Source: Clitopilus passeckerianus
Taxonomy: Eukaryota > Basidiomycota > Agaricomycetes > Agaricales > Entolomataceae
Reading direction: 5' to 3'
DNA: 64,000 bases
Assembly: GCA_944990035.1 (NCBI GenBank)
Contig: CALYLX010000059.1
Location: forward strand, 248,001-312,000
The number at the start of each line of letters is the position of its first letter. The first letter of the stretch is position 1. Shown piece after piece: positions 1 to 12,640 of the stretch. Under the pieces are notes generated by a model. The model saw nothing but the letters and a program-made list of their open reading frames with translations, was not told the DNA's origin and searched no databases. The position numbers and the translations under genes are program-made.

Positions 1-3000
1 GCCTCCAGCTAGTCGTCGCGCTTCTCCCAGGCCATCCACCATCCACCAAGTACAACCAACACCACCTTCTCAATTTGCTTCAGGCAGTACGACATATCAT
101 CAGGCGACTTATCAGCAGTCTCCTGATGTTCACCTCCGACATTCGACGATGCCTCTCATGGCGCCTGTTCCGCAATCTGGTCAATACCTGTCCTTACCAC
201 AACCCGTGGCGGATTATCCGGTCCCAGACGTTCAGGAGCCATTTTGGCCTCCAGAGGCACATTCCTCCCAACCCGCCATGTATTATACCCAGTCTAATCA
301 GCAGACTCCCGATATTCACCTAGTAAACTTGGCAATGCCTCTCATGGCGCCTGTTCCACAACACAGTCGATTCCTGCCCTCAGGCCTACCGCAGCCGGTG
401 GTGGATGATACATTCCCCACCTTACAAGAGCCATACCAATCTCACGATACACAGTTCTATCAAGCCGACGTGTATTATACCGAACCGCGCTCCCACATCC
501 AAGATACAAGTTATACGAGCAGAAACAGTGGGACTATACCTAACGTTGGCTATCCGAACGTAGGCACATACCAGTCAGCCCTTCCTCCACAAATGCCTCG
601 ACCCCACGTCAGCTCCGCTTTCAACAACAACGAGCTACACGCCCAGGGAGATATGAACTTTTACACAGTGGGAGGAAATCTGAATCTGAATAGCGAGTCT
701 GAGCCATCTGGTTTGGTAAGTAACTAGTAACAGCGGGGCATCGTGATCGTGCTGACGTGAACTAGCTTCTGAAGCTCAAGAATATCCTCAACCCCGTCAA
801 TGCGTCCCACGACTCTTACGCAGCAGACCAACGATCAAGGTGCTTCAAGGACACTCGGAAGCAACTGCTAGACGACATAGGGACGTGGGTCAGCGGCAAA
901 GGTAGCAAATCACCGATATACGTCTTGGACGGCGTAGCTGGTATCGGGAAATCGACCGTTGCCCAGACCGTGGCTGAACTTGCTGCTCGTTTCGGCATCC
1001 TAGGCGCCAGCTTCTTCTTCACCACAAACGAAGATCATAGGGCAACCGCACAATATTTCTGCCCCACCATTGCTTTCCAGCTCGCGCGACACAATGAATC
1101 ATTTGCGCGACAACTCGACAAGGCCCTAGAGCAGGATCCGGATGCCGCCCAGAAGACCATCCTCCAGCAACTAACCCTCCTCATCGTTGGCCCACTCCGA
1201 AATTCAACCATTGCGGCTAAACCGCCAATTCTCATCGTGATTGATGCTCTCGACGAGTGCAGGGAGGAGGAGGCTCGAGTTCTTCTGACACTCCTAGCAC
1301 AAAACATTCGTCTCTTCCCTCAGCTGAGGTTCTTCATCACTGCTCGTCCAGAGTGGCACATCCGAGATGTCCTAGATCACTCCAGCAATCACAATATCTT
1401 TCATTTACACGATATCAATGATTCTATTGTTCAATCCGACATTCGATCGTTTCTCACCTTTTCCTTATCGGCTCAGAACGTCCAAAGGCTCTTCCCATAT
1501 TATCAACCTCCGTGGCAGCCTAGTCCCAAGAATATGGACATGTTGTGTGGAATCTGCGGCACATTGTTCATTATTGCTTCGACAGCCACAAAGTTCATCC
1601 TTGACACAAGGGCGGCTGACCCAGAGGGGCGTCTCTCTCGCCTCCTTGAAGGTGTATCAACTACAGACTTCACTGGCTCAAGTCGAGCAGACGTCATGGA
1701 TAAGTTCTACATCCGTATCATCCACAACGCTGCCCCTACCAGTGACGATATGGACGAAATAAATGGCTGGTTCGAGCGCTATCGAATAATTATTGGAGCA
1801 ATTATTGGCCTTCAGAACCCTCTCCCATGCGAAGCTTTGGCGCAGCTACTCAACTTAGGACGGACGGAGATCATTAATACCTTACTCCACCTGCATTCGC
1901 TGGTGGCGCCGAGCGGCCCAGACATGATATTCCGCATACACCACAAGTCATTTCCCGACTTCATCACGAATGCAGACCGTATTGAACGCACTCTAAGCAA
2001 TCTGCCCACGAGCACGTCAAACACGTCTCTGAAATTCTTGATTGATACAAGAATGCATCACCACCAACTCGCAGCCGCGTGCTTCCGCGTAATGGGCGAG
2101 CATATGAAATTTAACATCGGGAATATTTCTCCAGAAGAATGGTTCATGGATAAGGCAGACATCGTCACCCTGAGAGATCAGCCCTTCACAGAAGAGCTCA
2201 CTTATGCCGCCTCTCATTGGGCTTCACATCTTCACGCAGCTAGAGAGCTTGGAGGCGGGCTTCAAGACGAATTCAGGAGATGGACATTCGCCCATATCAT
2301 GGCATGGCTCGAGATCATGAGCATTCTTGGTCAAATCAGGCGTGCACACGACATGTTGGATACAGCACTGGATGCAATTGTGAGTAGATACTTCTTTGGC
2401 CCCCTGGCCTATCTAATTACTGATTAATGAAAATATAGACTGCACACCTACTAGTACACAACTGGACAGAGGGGGAAAGGACCCATACATTGTTATCTGA
2501 TACCCGTCGGTTCCTCGTGCAGAACATTGAAGTCATGACCTTAATGCCAATGCATATTTATTGGTCAGGACTCCCATTCATACCTCGAAACACCCTGCTG
2601 TACAGGACCTACGGAGAAGCAAAAAGCCTGAGCGTTGTCAGCGGAATTGGCCGGGAATGGGATCCCGCCGCACTGGTCACCATGACAGGTCATTCAGGTC
2701 CTGTCTATGCAGTCGCTTTCTCTCCCAATGGGAAAACACTCGCATCAGCATCCAATGACGGCACAATCCGCCTGTGGGATGGAAATACGGGTGCTCACCT
2801 TATTACTCTTGAAGGCCATCCCAGTTGGGTCCGGTCAGTGGTGTTCTCTCCCGATGGAGTCAGACTTGCATCGGCATCCATGGATGATACAATTCGTCTG
2901 TGGGATGTAACAACGGCTGCCCATCTCATCACCCTGGAAGGCCATCCCGGTGCGGTCAACTCTGTTGCATTCTCTCCTGACGGCTCGAGGCTCGCATCCG

Positions 3001-4676
3001 GGTCCATTGACACGTCGATCCATCTGTGGGATGGAGAAACAGGCGCCCATCTCATCACTATTAAAGGGCATTCCAGATCAATAAACTCAGTCACATTCTC
3101 CCCTGATGGGTTGAGACTTGCATCTGCATCCGACGATCACACAGTCCGCCTGTGGGATGGACAGACAGGTGCTCATATCATCACATTTGAAGGCCATTCC
3201 AATGATGTTAGATCTGTTGCATTCTCCCCCGATGGGTCGAGACTTGCATCGGCGTCTCATGATCACACCATCCGTCTGTGGGAAGCAACAACGGGTGCCC
3301 ATATAATCTCTCTTGAAGGCCATTCCGATAGGGTGTTTTCTGTAGTATTCTCTCCTAATGGATTGAGGCTTGCATCAGGGTCTGTAGACGGTACAGTCCG
3401 TTTGTGGGATGCAACGGCAGGTGCTCCTATCATCACTTTCGACGGCCACTCCAGCTCTGTCTTTGGTGTCGCCTTCTCCCCCGATGGATCAAGACTTGCA
3501 TCAGCATCCAGCGATGCCACAGTCCGCCTCTGGGATGTAAAGGCGGGCTCTCTCAAAGGCCATTCTGCAGATGACGGGCTTTCTTCAGATGCGGTAAGCA
3601 TTGTATATTCCCCTTTAAATCGTGCCATTTGTTCACAGAATGAAAAGCCAGCCGCCATTCATACCCATTCCAATGGAATCCTGGCTATGGCACATTCACC
3701 CGATGGCACAAGGTTTGTGTCAGGATCTAAAGATAGGACCCTCCGACTATGGGTCGGAAAGACAGGGGCCTATATCACCACTCTTCATGGGCATTCTGAC
3801 TGGGTCAGAGCTGCTGCATTCTCTCCTGATGGCGCAAGGCTTGCTTCAGGGTCTGACGATAAAACTATTCGGCTGTGGGACGGAAAGACAGGTGACCATA
3901 TCTGTACGCTTGATGGCCACTCACATTGGGTCATGGCCGTTGCATTCTCTCCCGATGGCTCAAAGCTCGCCTCAGGATCCAACGATAGGATCATCCGGTT
4001 GTGGGATGGAAAGACAGGGGCCCATATCACAACCCCCAATGGTCATTCAGCCCGGGTCTGTGCCATTGCGTTCTCTCCCGATGGCTTAACACTTGTGTCG
4101 GCATCGGATGACCAGACATTCCGGGTATGGGATGGGCGGTCTGGATCTCCTATCAGCACTATCAACCCAGATAAGGCGATGGGTGCTATCGCATTCTCCC
4201 CCAGTGGCTCAGCATTTGCATCGATGGAAAGAAGTTATGAAATCTCTGGTGACGTCATTGCCAATGATGCTACCCTGTATCTGTGGACGATCAACAATGT
4301 TCGTCCAATCTCTTTCAGGAAACATTTCACATGGATGGCATCTTTCACATTTTTCCCAAGCGCACAACGCTCAACATTCTCGCCTCCCATTGAGACCACC
4401 AATGATGTCATTGACCCTCTTTTCACCCGTCCAGCCACATCTGATTATCCCTTACGCATCATTGCACTTGGCAGGCGACAGAACCCCTCCTTATCAGGCC
4501 TTGTATACCTCGAGGTACCAGCGGACGGAGAGCCTGTTATGATTCCGTTCTGCTGGTTCCCTCCCCACTTCGATGTCACTGCATTCTCTGTAGACTCTAC
4601 CGGCTCCTCTATCGCAGTCGGCTGCCAGGACGGCCGTGTCCTTCTTCTTGATATATCAAAAGTTTCCCTTCTTTGA
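1..4676 (+). CDS. NLR gene 1: NACHT-WD40 STAND protein, 5' end outside the window
   Basis: A putative intracellular NLR-type receptor. Exons are 1-715, 766-2379 and 2439-4676; both introns have GT-AG ends and are phase 0. About 34 N-terminal codons are missing compared with gene 3, because the CDS is already open at base 2. Exon 1 encodes a Pro/Gln/Tyr-rich disordered region with two tandem units and ends in an Asn/Gly-rich segment. Exon 2 holds the NACHT module: P-loop GVAGIGKST, Walker B ILIVIDALDEC, an Arg-containing FFITARPEW strand, and the HHKSFPDFIT motif typical of the helical part after NACHT. Exon 3 encodes 11 clear WD40 repeats plus degenerate C-terminal blades ending in DISKVSLL. 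The WD exon contains the 45-nt in-frame segment with intron-like ends (3595-3639). No disabling lesion is visible. Its NACHT exon is two codons longer than in genes 2-5 and is the most divergent of the five. Confidence 0.9.
122..499 (+). repeat. Tandem 60-odd-residue repeat coding for the N-terminus of gene 1
   Basis: Two in-frame units (122-307 and about 308-499) each encode a PD[VI]HL start, a PLMAPVPQ core, an LPQPV segment, a QEP motif and a YYT ending. The same pair is present in gene 3. It is low-complexity and Pro/Gln/Tyr rich, so probably disordered. Confidence 0.8.
3595..3639 (+). other. 45-nt in-frame segment with intron-like ends, gene 1
   Basis: The segment starts GTAAGC and ends TTCACAG, is 45 nt (15 codons) and contains no stop, so the protein stays in frame whether it is spliced or kept. 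It lies between WD repeats 7 and 8. A clear CTNAN branch point is not obvious, unlike the other introns. It could be plain coding sequence, an intron, or both. Confidence 0.4.
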
Positions 4677-4689
4677 AATGACTGTCATC

Positions 4690-4870
4690 CGTATTTGAAT
4701 GCCTCATTTGATAAACTTCTGTACATATACTTTCGCCGCCGAGTATGGCTAGTACGATATCGATTCATTATGCACACTTCGCCTCGTGTCACTTTACTGC
4801 AATTGCACGTACCGCGACGAAGATTTCTACCATCCTTCCCGTATATCTTCGTATCTCCAAGCTGTCCTTA
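4690..4870 (+). repeat. Conserved 3' flank of NLR gene 1
   Basis: AT-rich sequence after the stop, with motifs such as TTTGATA, CTTCTGTAC and ATCGATTCATTATGCACACTTCGCCT. The same block follows genes 2, 3, 4 and, reversed, gene 5, so it was duplicated with the genes. It probably contains the 3' UTR and polyadenylation region; no classical signal was pinned down. Confidence 0.6.
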
Positions 4871-4959
4871 TGTTCCTCTAACTTTGCCCGTAGGCAGCTT
4901 ATCCTCATCAGCTTCATCCAGAGCACAGCGTATGCACCAACGTCGAGTCAACCCCATAC

Positions 4960-7900
4960 GTATGTTATCCATGCCAACAAGGTTCAAGTCCATGAGTATG
5001 TACAGTTGCTTATGCGCTCGACACTCCATGAGCCAGACTCTGGTTCATCAACACACGCAGAGCCGGTAAGAAATTAAGAAAGCAATTGATAAGCACAATG
5101 AGGAGTACGGAAAGAATGACAGCAAGGACGGGGATAGCAGATGTACGGGCGTAAGAATGCAGAAGATAAAAAACCAAACAGCCTCGCCGAAGCCTGAAGT
5201 TCAACGAGACAAGGGCGGAAATCAAGGCAAAACGCGTCCACGAGAATGTAAGATGTAGTAATGATGTAATTGTCCTACGGAAAGTATGTAGGTACCAAGG
5301 GGAAGATGTCTGTTATAAAAGACAAGGGCACAAGCCCCAGCTTGTTCCAGAAGTCCAAACGCAGCCTCCCAATTTTATCATATATTCGCCATTCCATCTC
5401 CCGAACCTTCGCTTGCCTGAGAACGCCAGCAAATTGCGAAGGGTGAATTTAGTGCGTACGAGATTCGCCGAGTGTCCAGCATAAATTGACGCTGTGGGAT
5501 GACAAGGTGTCGAGAAAACCGGCCGGCTCTGGTACAGCAGATGCTTGATGAGACAGGATACTGGGTAGACAATATCACCACCTCCAGTCTTGATGCCAGA
5601 GCGGCTGAAATGCAGCTCCTTGCTCGAACGCCGTGACTTCTGGACCCTACGGCAATGAAAGTGGTGGGGAGCACATGCTGCAGGTACAAAGTCTCCAACC
5701 AAGAACGTGTTGAAGATGGAGTGGTGGTGGTGGTGGTGGTGGTGGTGAGGTTGAGTGTACTCGAGCGTATATGCCTCGTCTGGTACGGCAGTCGATGTTT
5801 GCGCAATGTCGGTGGCGGTGGGGTCTTGTCCGTTGGTGATTCGACAATCATGCCTTCATGATCATGCCAAGGGTACCGGTAACGCCGCCAGGCCGTCATC
5901 TCCCTCGTTTCCCAGCGCGGCCCAACCAAACGATGCTTTCACCGCTCTGAAATCGTCCAGAGTATACTCAGCTGAAGCAGCCTATCGTCTGGGCTGGGGA
6001 GATGGCGCAGGTGGAGGTTGTGGTATACAGGCCAGGATGGCGTCGGAAGCGTAGGGGCATGAATAAGAGGGGTGGGCGAAAAATTTAAATCCTTTGAATG
6101 AGGCTCGACCTTCACGAAAAGGCTTCCAGCCAGCGCAGCCGCCATCGTCAGTAGTCTGTCACCACCGACAGGGTCGACGACTTCGAGCTCGAGGTGGGCC
6201 CAAACGCGCAAGCTGAAATTCGAGCTTCAGCACCTTTTTGCGGACCTCTCTATCTGGCGACTCGGTATTTCAAGGAGCCTTCATCGAGGTATAGGCTGGC
6301 GGCACTCGTGAGGCCCAATTCCTCGTCCTGGTTCAAGTTGTGACCCATTCCATCTCAACGGTGGTGCCCTCAAGATGGCAGGAGACCGACAAAAGGGAGA
6401 TCCGAGGTGCACATCAGACGTCCGACGTTGTTAGGGGACGAAGGCTTCCGAGATGTCCAACACTACGTAGTGGTTCCGCTAGATCGAGTTCTGATATTCT
6501 GGGCTGGCGAGGTGGAGGATGTTCAAGCACCATGTGCTGTTAGATCGTATTTTGCTTTATGACAAGCAGCACGGCTATCTGCGCGCTTGTCTCCGGTGGC
6601 CAATGATGCCTCCCCTGGTGTTGAGTAGGCGGGGTAGACGGTGCAGGCGCTGGGGGAAAGAGGTGGGGAAACCGGGATCTGGAGCTAGATAGTGAATGGT
6701 TGGTCGGGTAACGAGAGTGCACGATGTTGCAAAGCTGCGATGATAGCGTCTTCTGCAGCATTCTTTTGTTTCAGCCTTCAGCCCCAACCGTGAGGTCTCC
6801 GACTTCGAGTGAGTCCACCAGCATCGGCGCGTTCGTTAAACCAAGGGTAAAGCCTAAATCTGAACGGCACCGCTTGCAGATATTGCGCGGCAGAGACCAT
6901 TCTATAGGTAGACGAGCTTGACGATGACCTGCGGGAATAAGTGGTTAGCTGATGCTGGCAGAAGGGAAGAAAAAGGGGAACAGCAAGAGAAATGCTAGCT
7001 TACTGGAACAAAAAGGTATTTCCCAATTCACCTTCCTGAGGGAAGTGGCGGCGACAAGTTCCAGGCCTTCCTTTCCTCTCGTTGATGGAAGAGAAAGGGT
7101 GAACAGCTGGTGGGGGGTATCGTCAGAGGCCAGCAATTAGCGAGGCAGTATCGTATCGGGTACCAGACAACGGATGTAGGTCGTCTACAGTTGCCGGAGA
7201 GATACATTCTATGCGGGGTCTCCTCGTTCTTGACAAAGGGGTGGTAGATTGCTGCTTTTGGTGATGCTGAACCTGTGCAGGATGCTGAGTTTTCGCGTTG
7301 TCATTGGTAAAATCTTCTGGATAGTTGACGATCAGCATCGCATTCACGTCAGTCAGAAGGTGGGAAGTGGGGTATAAGAGGACGAAGGTGTAAGAATCCA
7401 CGAGTAAAGGACAACAAACGAAAAGGGGGAAACAGGGAAGAAAGAGAAGAACAACAATATTTACCTACGCCTAAAGGGACCCAACACCGACCAATAGTTT
7501 ACTATTCCCCAGGGCCCTCTTCAAGGCTATACCACTGGGTGACGTAGCTGCTACTTCTTGATGTCGACATGCTCAATGTCCGAATATTCTCGAGCAGGTG
7601 GATCGAAGCTTGCTATAGACTGGTGCAGTAGAGAACTGCATCCCGAAGAGCTTGATGACCTTGAATTACACGTAGTGTGTCGTCATTGAAGAGAATTGCG
7701 GAAGATCAAGCTAACGATAGCATGAGGTGTCGATATGGATGACGTTGGAACTGAGCTCGAGGTAGAAGCAGGCAACAGTTGGCTCAGAAAGAAAACAAGC
7801 CGCGGCGAGGCTCGAAAGTCGGCACTTTGCCTGATCATTTCCGAACTCCGAGCCGATTCGTCCATTGCCTGCAACTGATGTTCATGCTCGTTCAACCAGC

Positions 7901-8420
7901 ATCACGGTAATAAAATATTCGTGCAGCAACCCCTAGTAGGGAAAGTATATCCTAAAGGCATAAAAAGAATATGTAGTACGAGTAACAAAGATAACGAAGA
8001 CTTGAAACCAGCCATGATTGCCTGGCCAAATTGCCCATCTATCCCGAGAACACTCGACTCGATTCCTGGTCTTTCGAGGATACTCTATAAACTGTACGCG
8101 AGATCATCGTAGAATGAAGAGAGGGAACGACGAGATGGGAGGTTGATGTACGTGAAAAGAACAATGATCGGCAGCGGAAACAAAAGTGACATGGAGAAGA
8201 GTCCGAAAAAGTAGAGGAAAGTATGTACGAGCAGTAACTGCCGCACTACACTTGGGCAGATCACGAGAGGTGCTTCCACCCGAAGTAGCCTTCGGCATCG
8301 TATCTTGAACATCTCGCCATATTGGATACGGCTTGAACGCTTGAACACGGGACGTTCAATCGTGAAAGAGGTGTCTAACGACATGCGATATTCCTTCCTT
8401 CCTTCCTGCACAATGCGAGG
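4960..8420 (-). repeat. Convergent decayed family, copy A, 3' module
   Basis: This minus-strand unit faces the 3' end of NLR gene 1. In its own direction it has a hydrophobic stretch (8085-8411), a block reading ILFNDDTLRV (7640-7700), an intron-like segment starting GTAAATATTG near 7465, a block with HHQKQQ (7240-7330), a 75-nt intron-like segment (7003-6929, GTAAGC to CCCGCAG), and a C-terminal piece with a possible membrane segment LAVILSVLLIVLI (5010-5225). The same order recurs at 29-32.7 kb. Neighbouring blocks lie in different frames and the longest ORF is under 200 codons, so this copy looks decayed. I do not recognise the product. Confidence 0.45.
5721..5747 (+). repeat. (GTG)n microsatellite, copy A
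   Basis: Nine GTG triplets. On the minus strand they read CAC, giving poly-His, poly-Thr or poly-Pro depending on frame. A matching tract lies at 29919-29945 in the duplicated copy. Confidence 0.9.
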
Positions 8421-8599
8421 TCCTCATGCAAGTAACGTGAGTTTGGCCGCGGATGGGTGCATGTATGCCTGTCAAACAAGCCGAGCGAGCGAACTTGCCT
8501 CCTCGGTGGCAGAGGTCGCGTTACTCACAAAGGAGGGGTGCGGGCGATGCGTTGACGGGTATGCTGAGCTCGAGTAGCAGCGAACTCTGGGAGGGTATC

Positions 8600-11500
8600 A
8601 AGGTCGAGTTCTTGCCCACCATTTCGACGTTGATGCTCCTATCTTTCTAGACGTCGTCGTTGTCGCCTTCATCCTCTCCACCCCATTCCACTCAACTTCG
8701 CACTGCCAGCAAAATCGAGACTGCGACAAGGTTCCATCAACCCGGGTGGAAGGAGTGCAGGGCGGCTGCAGCACCTGGAGCCGCAGTACGTGTTTTCCCC
8801 TCTGGGCTACCAAAGGCCGGTGTTGAGTGCAGCCAATAGCGTAGATAGCCAGTCCAAGTCCAAGCGATGCAAGTGGATGGGAAAGGGGCATGGGGAGAGG
8901 TAGCGAGCAGTATAGGCGTGAGTAGCTCTCAGCGAGCTGCAAGGACGATCTACCAGGTGCGTGGCAATCCACATTCCAGCAGCCTTGGCTGGGACGCAGG
9001 TTACACGGGGAGGGTATCAGATCCTTTCTTGACCGACAGGTAATCTCGAGGACATCTTGATATCGAGATATTCATTGGCGATAGCCGCGAAGTCACATTC
9101 CTCGCCTTGGGTCGAGTTGTGATATTCCATTTCAACGACAGCGGCGAACTTGAGGTTGGAAGAGTTGGTATCCGAGATCTGAAAGCGCTTCCAACGATGT
9201 TCCAAGGCGTCGTAAGACGATGTAGCTGCCGTTAGCTTGGGTGTCTGGAAATCTAGGTCAGATGGAATGGGGATTGGGCAGGCTCCATATATAGCAGGCC
9301 AGCATTCCTCCCAGGAAGGGAAGGACAGAACAACCGCTTCTGTGTCGTATCCTTGGTGCTCAATGATTCGTCATTCGGTGCAAAGAATGGGATTGAATGG
9401 AGGCCGGATGTTGAACGGGAGGGATGGTGTGGGGTACAAAGGGGCTGGCGGTCTGAGCAGAAGAGGCCAGTCGTGCGGGATGCTGTCGTATACGATAGTT
9501 GGGACGGACATCTGCACCATGCAAGCATTTCAACTAAGCGTGTGAGGAGGTCTATCCAGAGCCGAGGCGCGGATGTACAAGATATTTGCCACGTTCAGCT
9601 TGACGTGCAGACTTCCACTACGCGGGGTGGAATTCGAAGGGCGCCGTTTGCAAGCGTTATGCAGGAACAGTTGTCGTTCGCTTGGTCGGGGAGCTCGCCA
9701 ATGAGCTGCAGGGAGAAGTGGTTAGCTAAGGCAGAAGACGGAAAGGGAGGGATGGGAAAAGGTGCGAGAAACGAGGAAGAAGAGAGGAGGGTTAACTTAC
9801 CAGACGTTGCAAGGATATTCCACCGATGATAGAACTCGTCTACTCTCGCCTCCTTTACAGTCCTGGAAGCAACTTGCGCCGGTGACACGTACCCGCTTGT
9901 CGATCAGGTGGAAGTCGGTAAATGTCGACTAAGCAGCTTGAAGTCACTTGGGGCCGGAGGTACAAGGTGGCCCGTCTTTCGTTTGTTCGATAGGTGGAGC
10001 TCCCCAGGACCGGGAGGTTCTTGCTCTTGACTACGCCCAGAGATGATCGTGCCGGTGGAGGTGTCGAACTTGGCCGCAGAGGGCGTTGCAGATGGTCAGA
10101 ATATGCTGTGAAGTGAATTAGATTAGTGTCGCGTTCAAGTCGGTCGGGAGATGAAAAGTGGGGCGAAAGAAGACGAAGAACCAAGAGCCAGGAATGTATT
10201 TGGACAGCAGACAATAGAGGGAAGGAGAAGGGGAAGAAGGGGAAGAAAACCGGGATTTACATACCTGCGCCTGAGGCGTCCCAACATCAACCAGTGTTCA
10301 CGATCCCCAAAGGCCGTCTTCACAGGGGCGGCACGGGATGTGGTAGCTCCTAATTCTTGAAATCAATGGTTCCTGAGCTGGTTGTAGGTCGTCATCGTAT
10401 GCGTAGAATGTTGAAGAGATTGGTGCTGCCAAAATAGTTGACGGCACAGTTAAGGTGCTAGTTTCGACTTGGATATCTTGGGTCCCCGTGTGATGTCGTC
10501 ATTGAAGAGTATCGTGTCCCGCAGGGCGATGGAGTGAGTTGAGTAAAAGGTACCGTCAGAGATGGATGAGAAAAGCACAGAGAGGTCGGTGACAAGGTTG
10601 GTGACACTTCGTTGATCATTCCGAATCCCGAGCCGATAAGCCGATGCCCTGTTCATGCTTGCTCAACCGGCCACAACACAAAGATTCGTGCGACATCTTA
10701 TGATAGGGAGATTATGTACTGCAATGCATAGAAAATTTTCATAGGACAAGTATTCAAGACGCCGTCTTGAGAGGCTGGCCAATTCCCTCCCTAACACTCC
10801 TTCGGCCGTCCATCTCATGAGCGTAACTATCTCCCTACATCCAGCTGAAACCACCTGTGTTCGAACTCCACCCAAATTTATCTCCACAAACCGCGGCTTG
10901 AGCTTACCGTCCAAACGCGTGCGAGCCTGAATGTTTGCCTGCCACCCTTCCCTCATTCGGCAAGCCAGGCATACGGGGGAGTCTGGATTGAGCTTGACAC
11001 TTGGTGCTTGAAATGCCAGCCCATCGACACCTGATACCGAAAGTGAAGGCGTAGGCCAGGGGGTGCATTGGGGCTAGCGAGGGTGAGAGATGGCTGTCGT
11101 CGCTCAAGGGTTTACTGGCCGTGGAGCAAGAAAATCAACCTCAAGAATGAGGAGAATGAGACCGCCTCCGATGGGGGCGGTGCGGGGATGCGGGAGTTAT
11201 TGCTGGCCAGCAGGTCGATGTTCTGCTCTACGACGGGCAATCCCGTATGTGCTCAGATCGGTGTTGTAGCTCAAGGTAATGTTCTAGTGAATGACGGCAG
11301 AACATGCAACAGAGAAGATAGTGCATGCACTGGGCGTGCAGAAGGACGCAATGATAGACCCGAGGATCTTAAGTGGGCTTGAAAGATGAAGAGGGTGGTG
11401 GTGGTGAGGCGGTGGTTGGATATGGTGGGACGGGGGTACACCGGAAAGATGACGACATTTTCGAGTTTCTAGCGTTTCACTGGCGTCCTTGCATTTGGCA

Positions 11501-12640
11501 TCCGGAGAGTTGGTGCAGGGGGCATGATCGCGTATCGCACCGTAAGAACAACGTTGGGTGGCGTGGAGGCCAGAGGTAATCGAGTACCTCGATCACCGAA
11601 AGATCGAATGAGCTTAAGATACCTGTAAACGAGAAAGATCAGATTCTCGTCCAGATGAAAGGAAAGTGGACAGGGGAAAAAAGAGCGACAACGGCCGTGA
11701 AAATGAAGAATCCACAGGCCTCGTCAAACACGATGCAGAAGGTAGAGATGGTGAATGTGGAGAGGAAGTCGACATACCTGCATTGAAACCAACTTTCCTC
11801 AAGTTCGAAGCTGCTGTCGCTACCTTGTTTGCAGCCAATAGCCACGCCTCGTTGACCTCTTTTTTTTTTTGTCTTCAGGAGTGGCGTACGTCGGAAGCGA
11901 GATCCTGCTACATGTACCCCGTCTCGCAGAATCTCTGGGAATGCATATGTCTTCCAGTGACGCGGGAGCAGCTCCAATAACTGCCGAGTTTACATCTCGG
12001 ACCGAAGCTGGCAAATGGTGGCAGGCAGCGAGCATCCCTGTGTCGTGAGCTTGGATATTAGAATGAATCCTGTAAATGGATGGTCAGCTATGAGTCTTTT
12101 CTGGTTCAAGAGTTGTATATGGGGCGGGAGAGAGAAATGACGGAGGTCATGGTACCAGAAGCTCAAAAAGACAGAGTGAGGAGAATGAAGTATTCACCTC
12201 GACGAACATCGTATTCATCCACAACGTTTCAGCGACGACACCTCCGATGGTTGAATTATGCGTGTTTCACCCCATTTGCCCTCTTGCTGGTCGATTTGCT
12301 GAAGAACGAGATGTCTTTTGACCACCAGTAGATATTGCGAGGCAGACGCGAGAATTACTAGAATTCGGCGAGAAGTTGGGAGATAGAAATCGCTCCTATC
12401 CCTTCCCTTTGCTGCATGGCATTTTCTAGGCCCAACGCGGCCGAACCTTGGAGTGTCGGACCCGGCTTGAGCCTGAGGAAACCCAGGAAAGGCGAAGGTG
12501 AACGTCCGAGTCCAAGGCTGCAACGATCCGTCTTGTGCTTCGGCATTCCGGCAAAGCTCTTGCCGGTTGTTTGGTATTGTATCTTTCAGAGGTCTCAAGA
12601 CTATGACCATTTGGCCTGAAACGTAAGTTGCTGTTATCCT
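8600..12640 (-). repeat. Convergent decayed family, copy A, 5' module
   Basis: This second module lies between the first and the promoter side of gene 2. Visible minus-strand blocks are one with VEMEYHNSTQGEE (9017-9205), one with TILFNDD (10450-10656), one with LPRHWKTYAFPEIL (11639-11977) and a proximal block (12215-12610). Each block has a counterpart about 24 kb to the right (33.3, 34.0, 35.8 and 36.3 kb). The frame is not kept between the two copies, and stops separate the blocks. It may be a broken multi-exon gene divergent from gene 2, or a non-coding repeat. Bases 12640-12969 hold the gene 2 upstream region with CT-rich runs and no other ORF. Confidence 0.4.

Noticed and set aside
2795..3094. 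Open minus-strand frames opposite the WD40 exons of all five genes
   Set aside because: They repeat with the WD40 repeats and are antisense shadows of a biased repetitive coding sequence.
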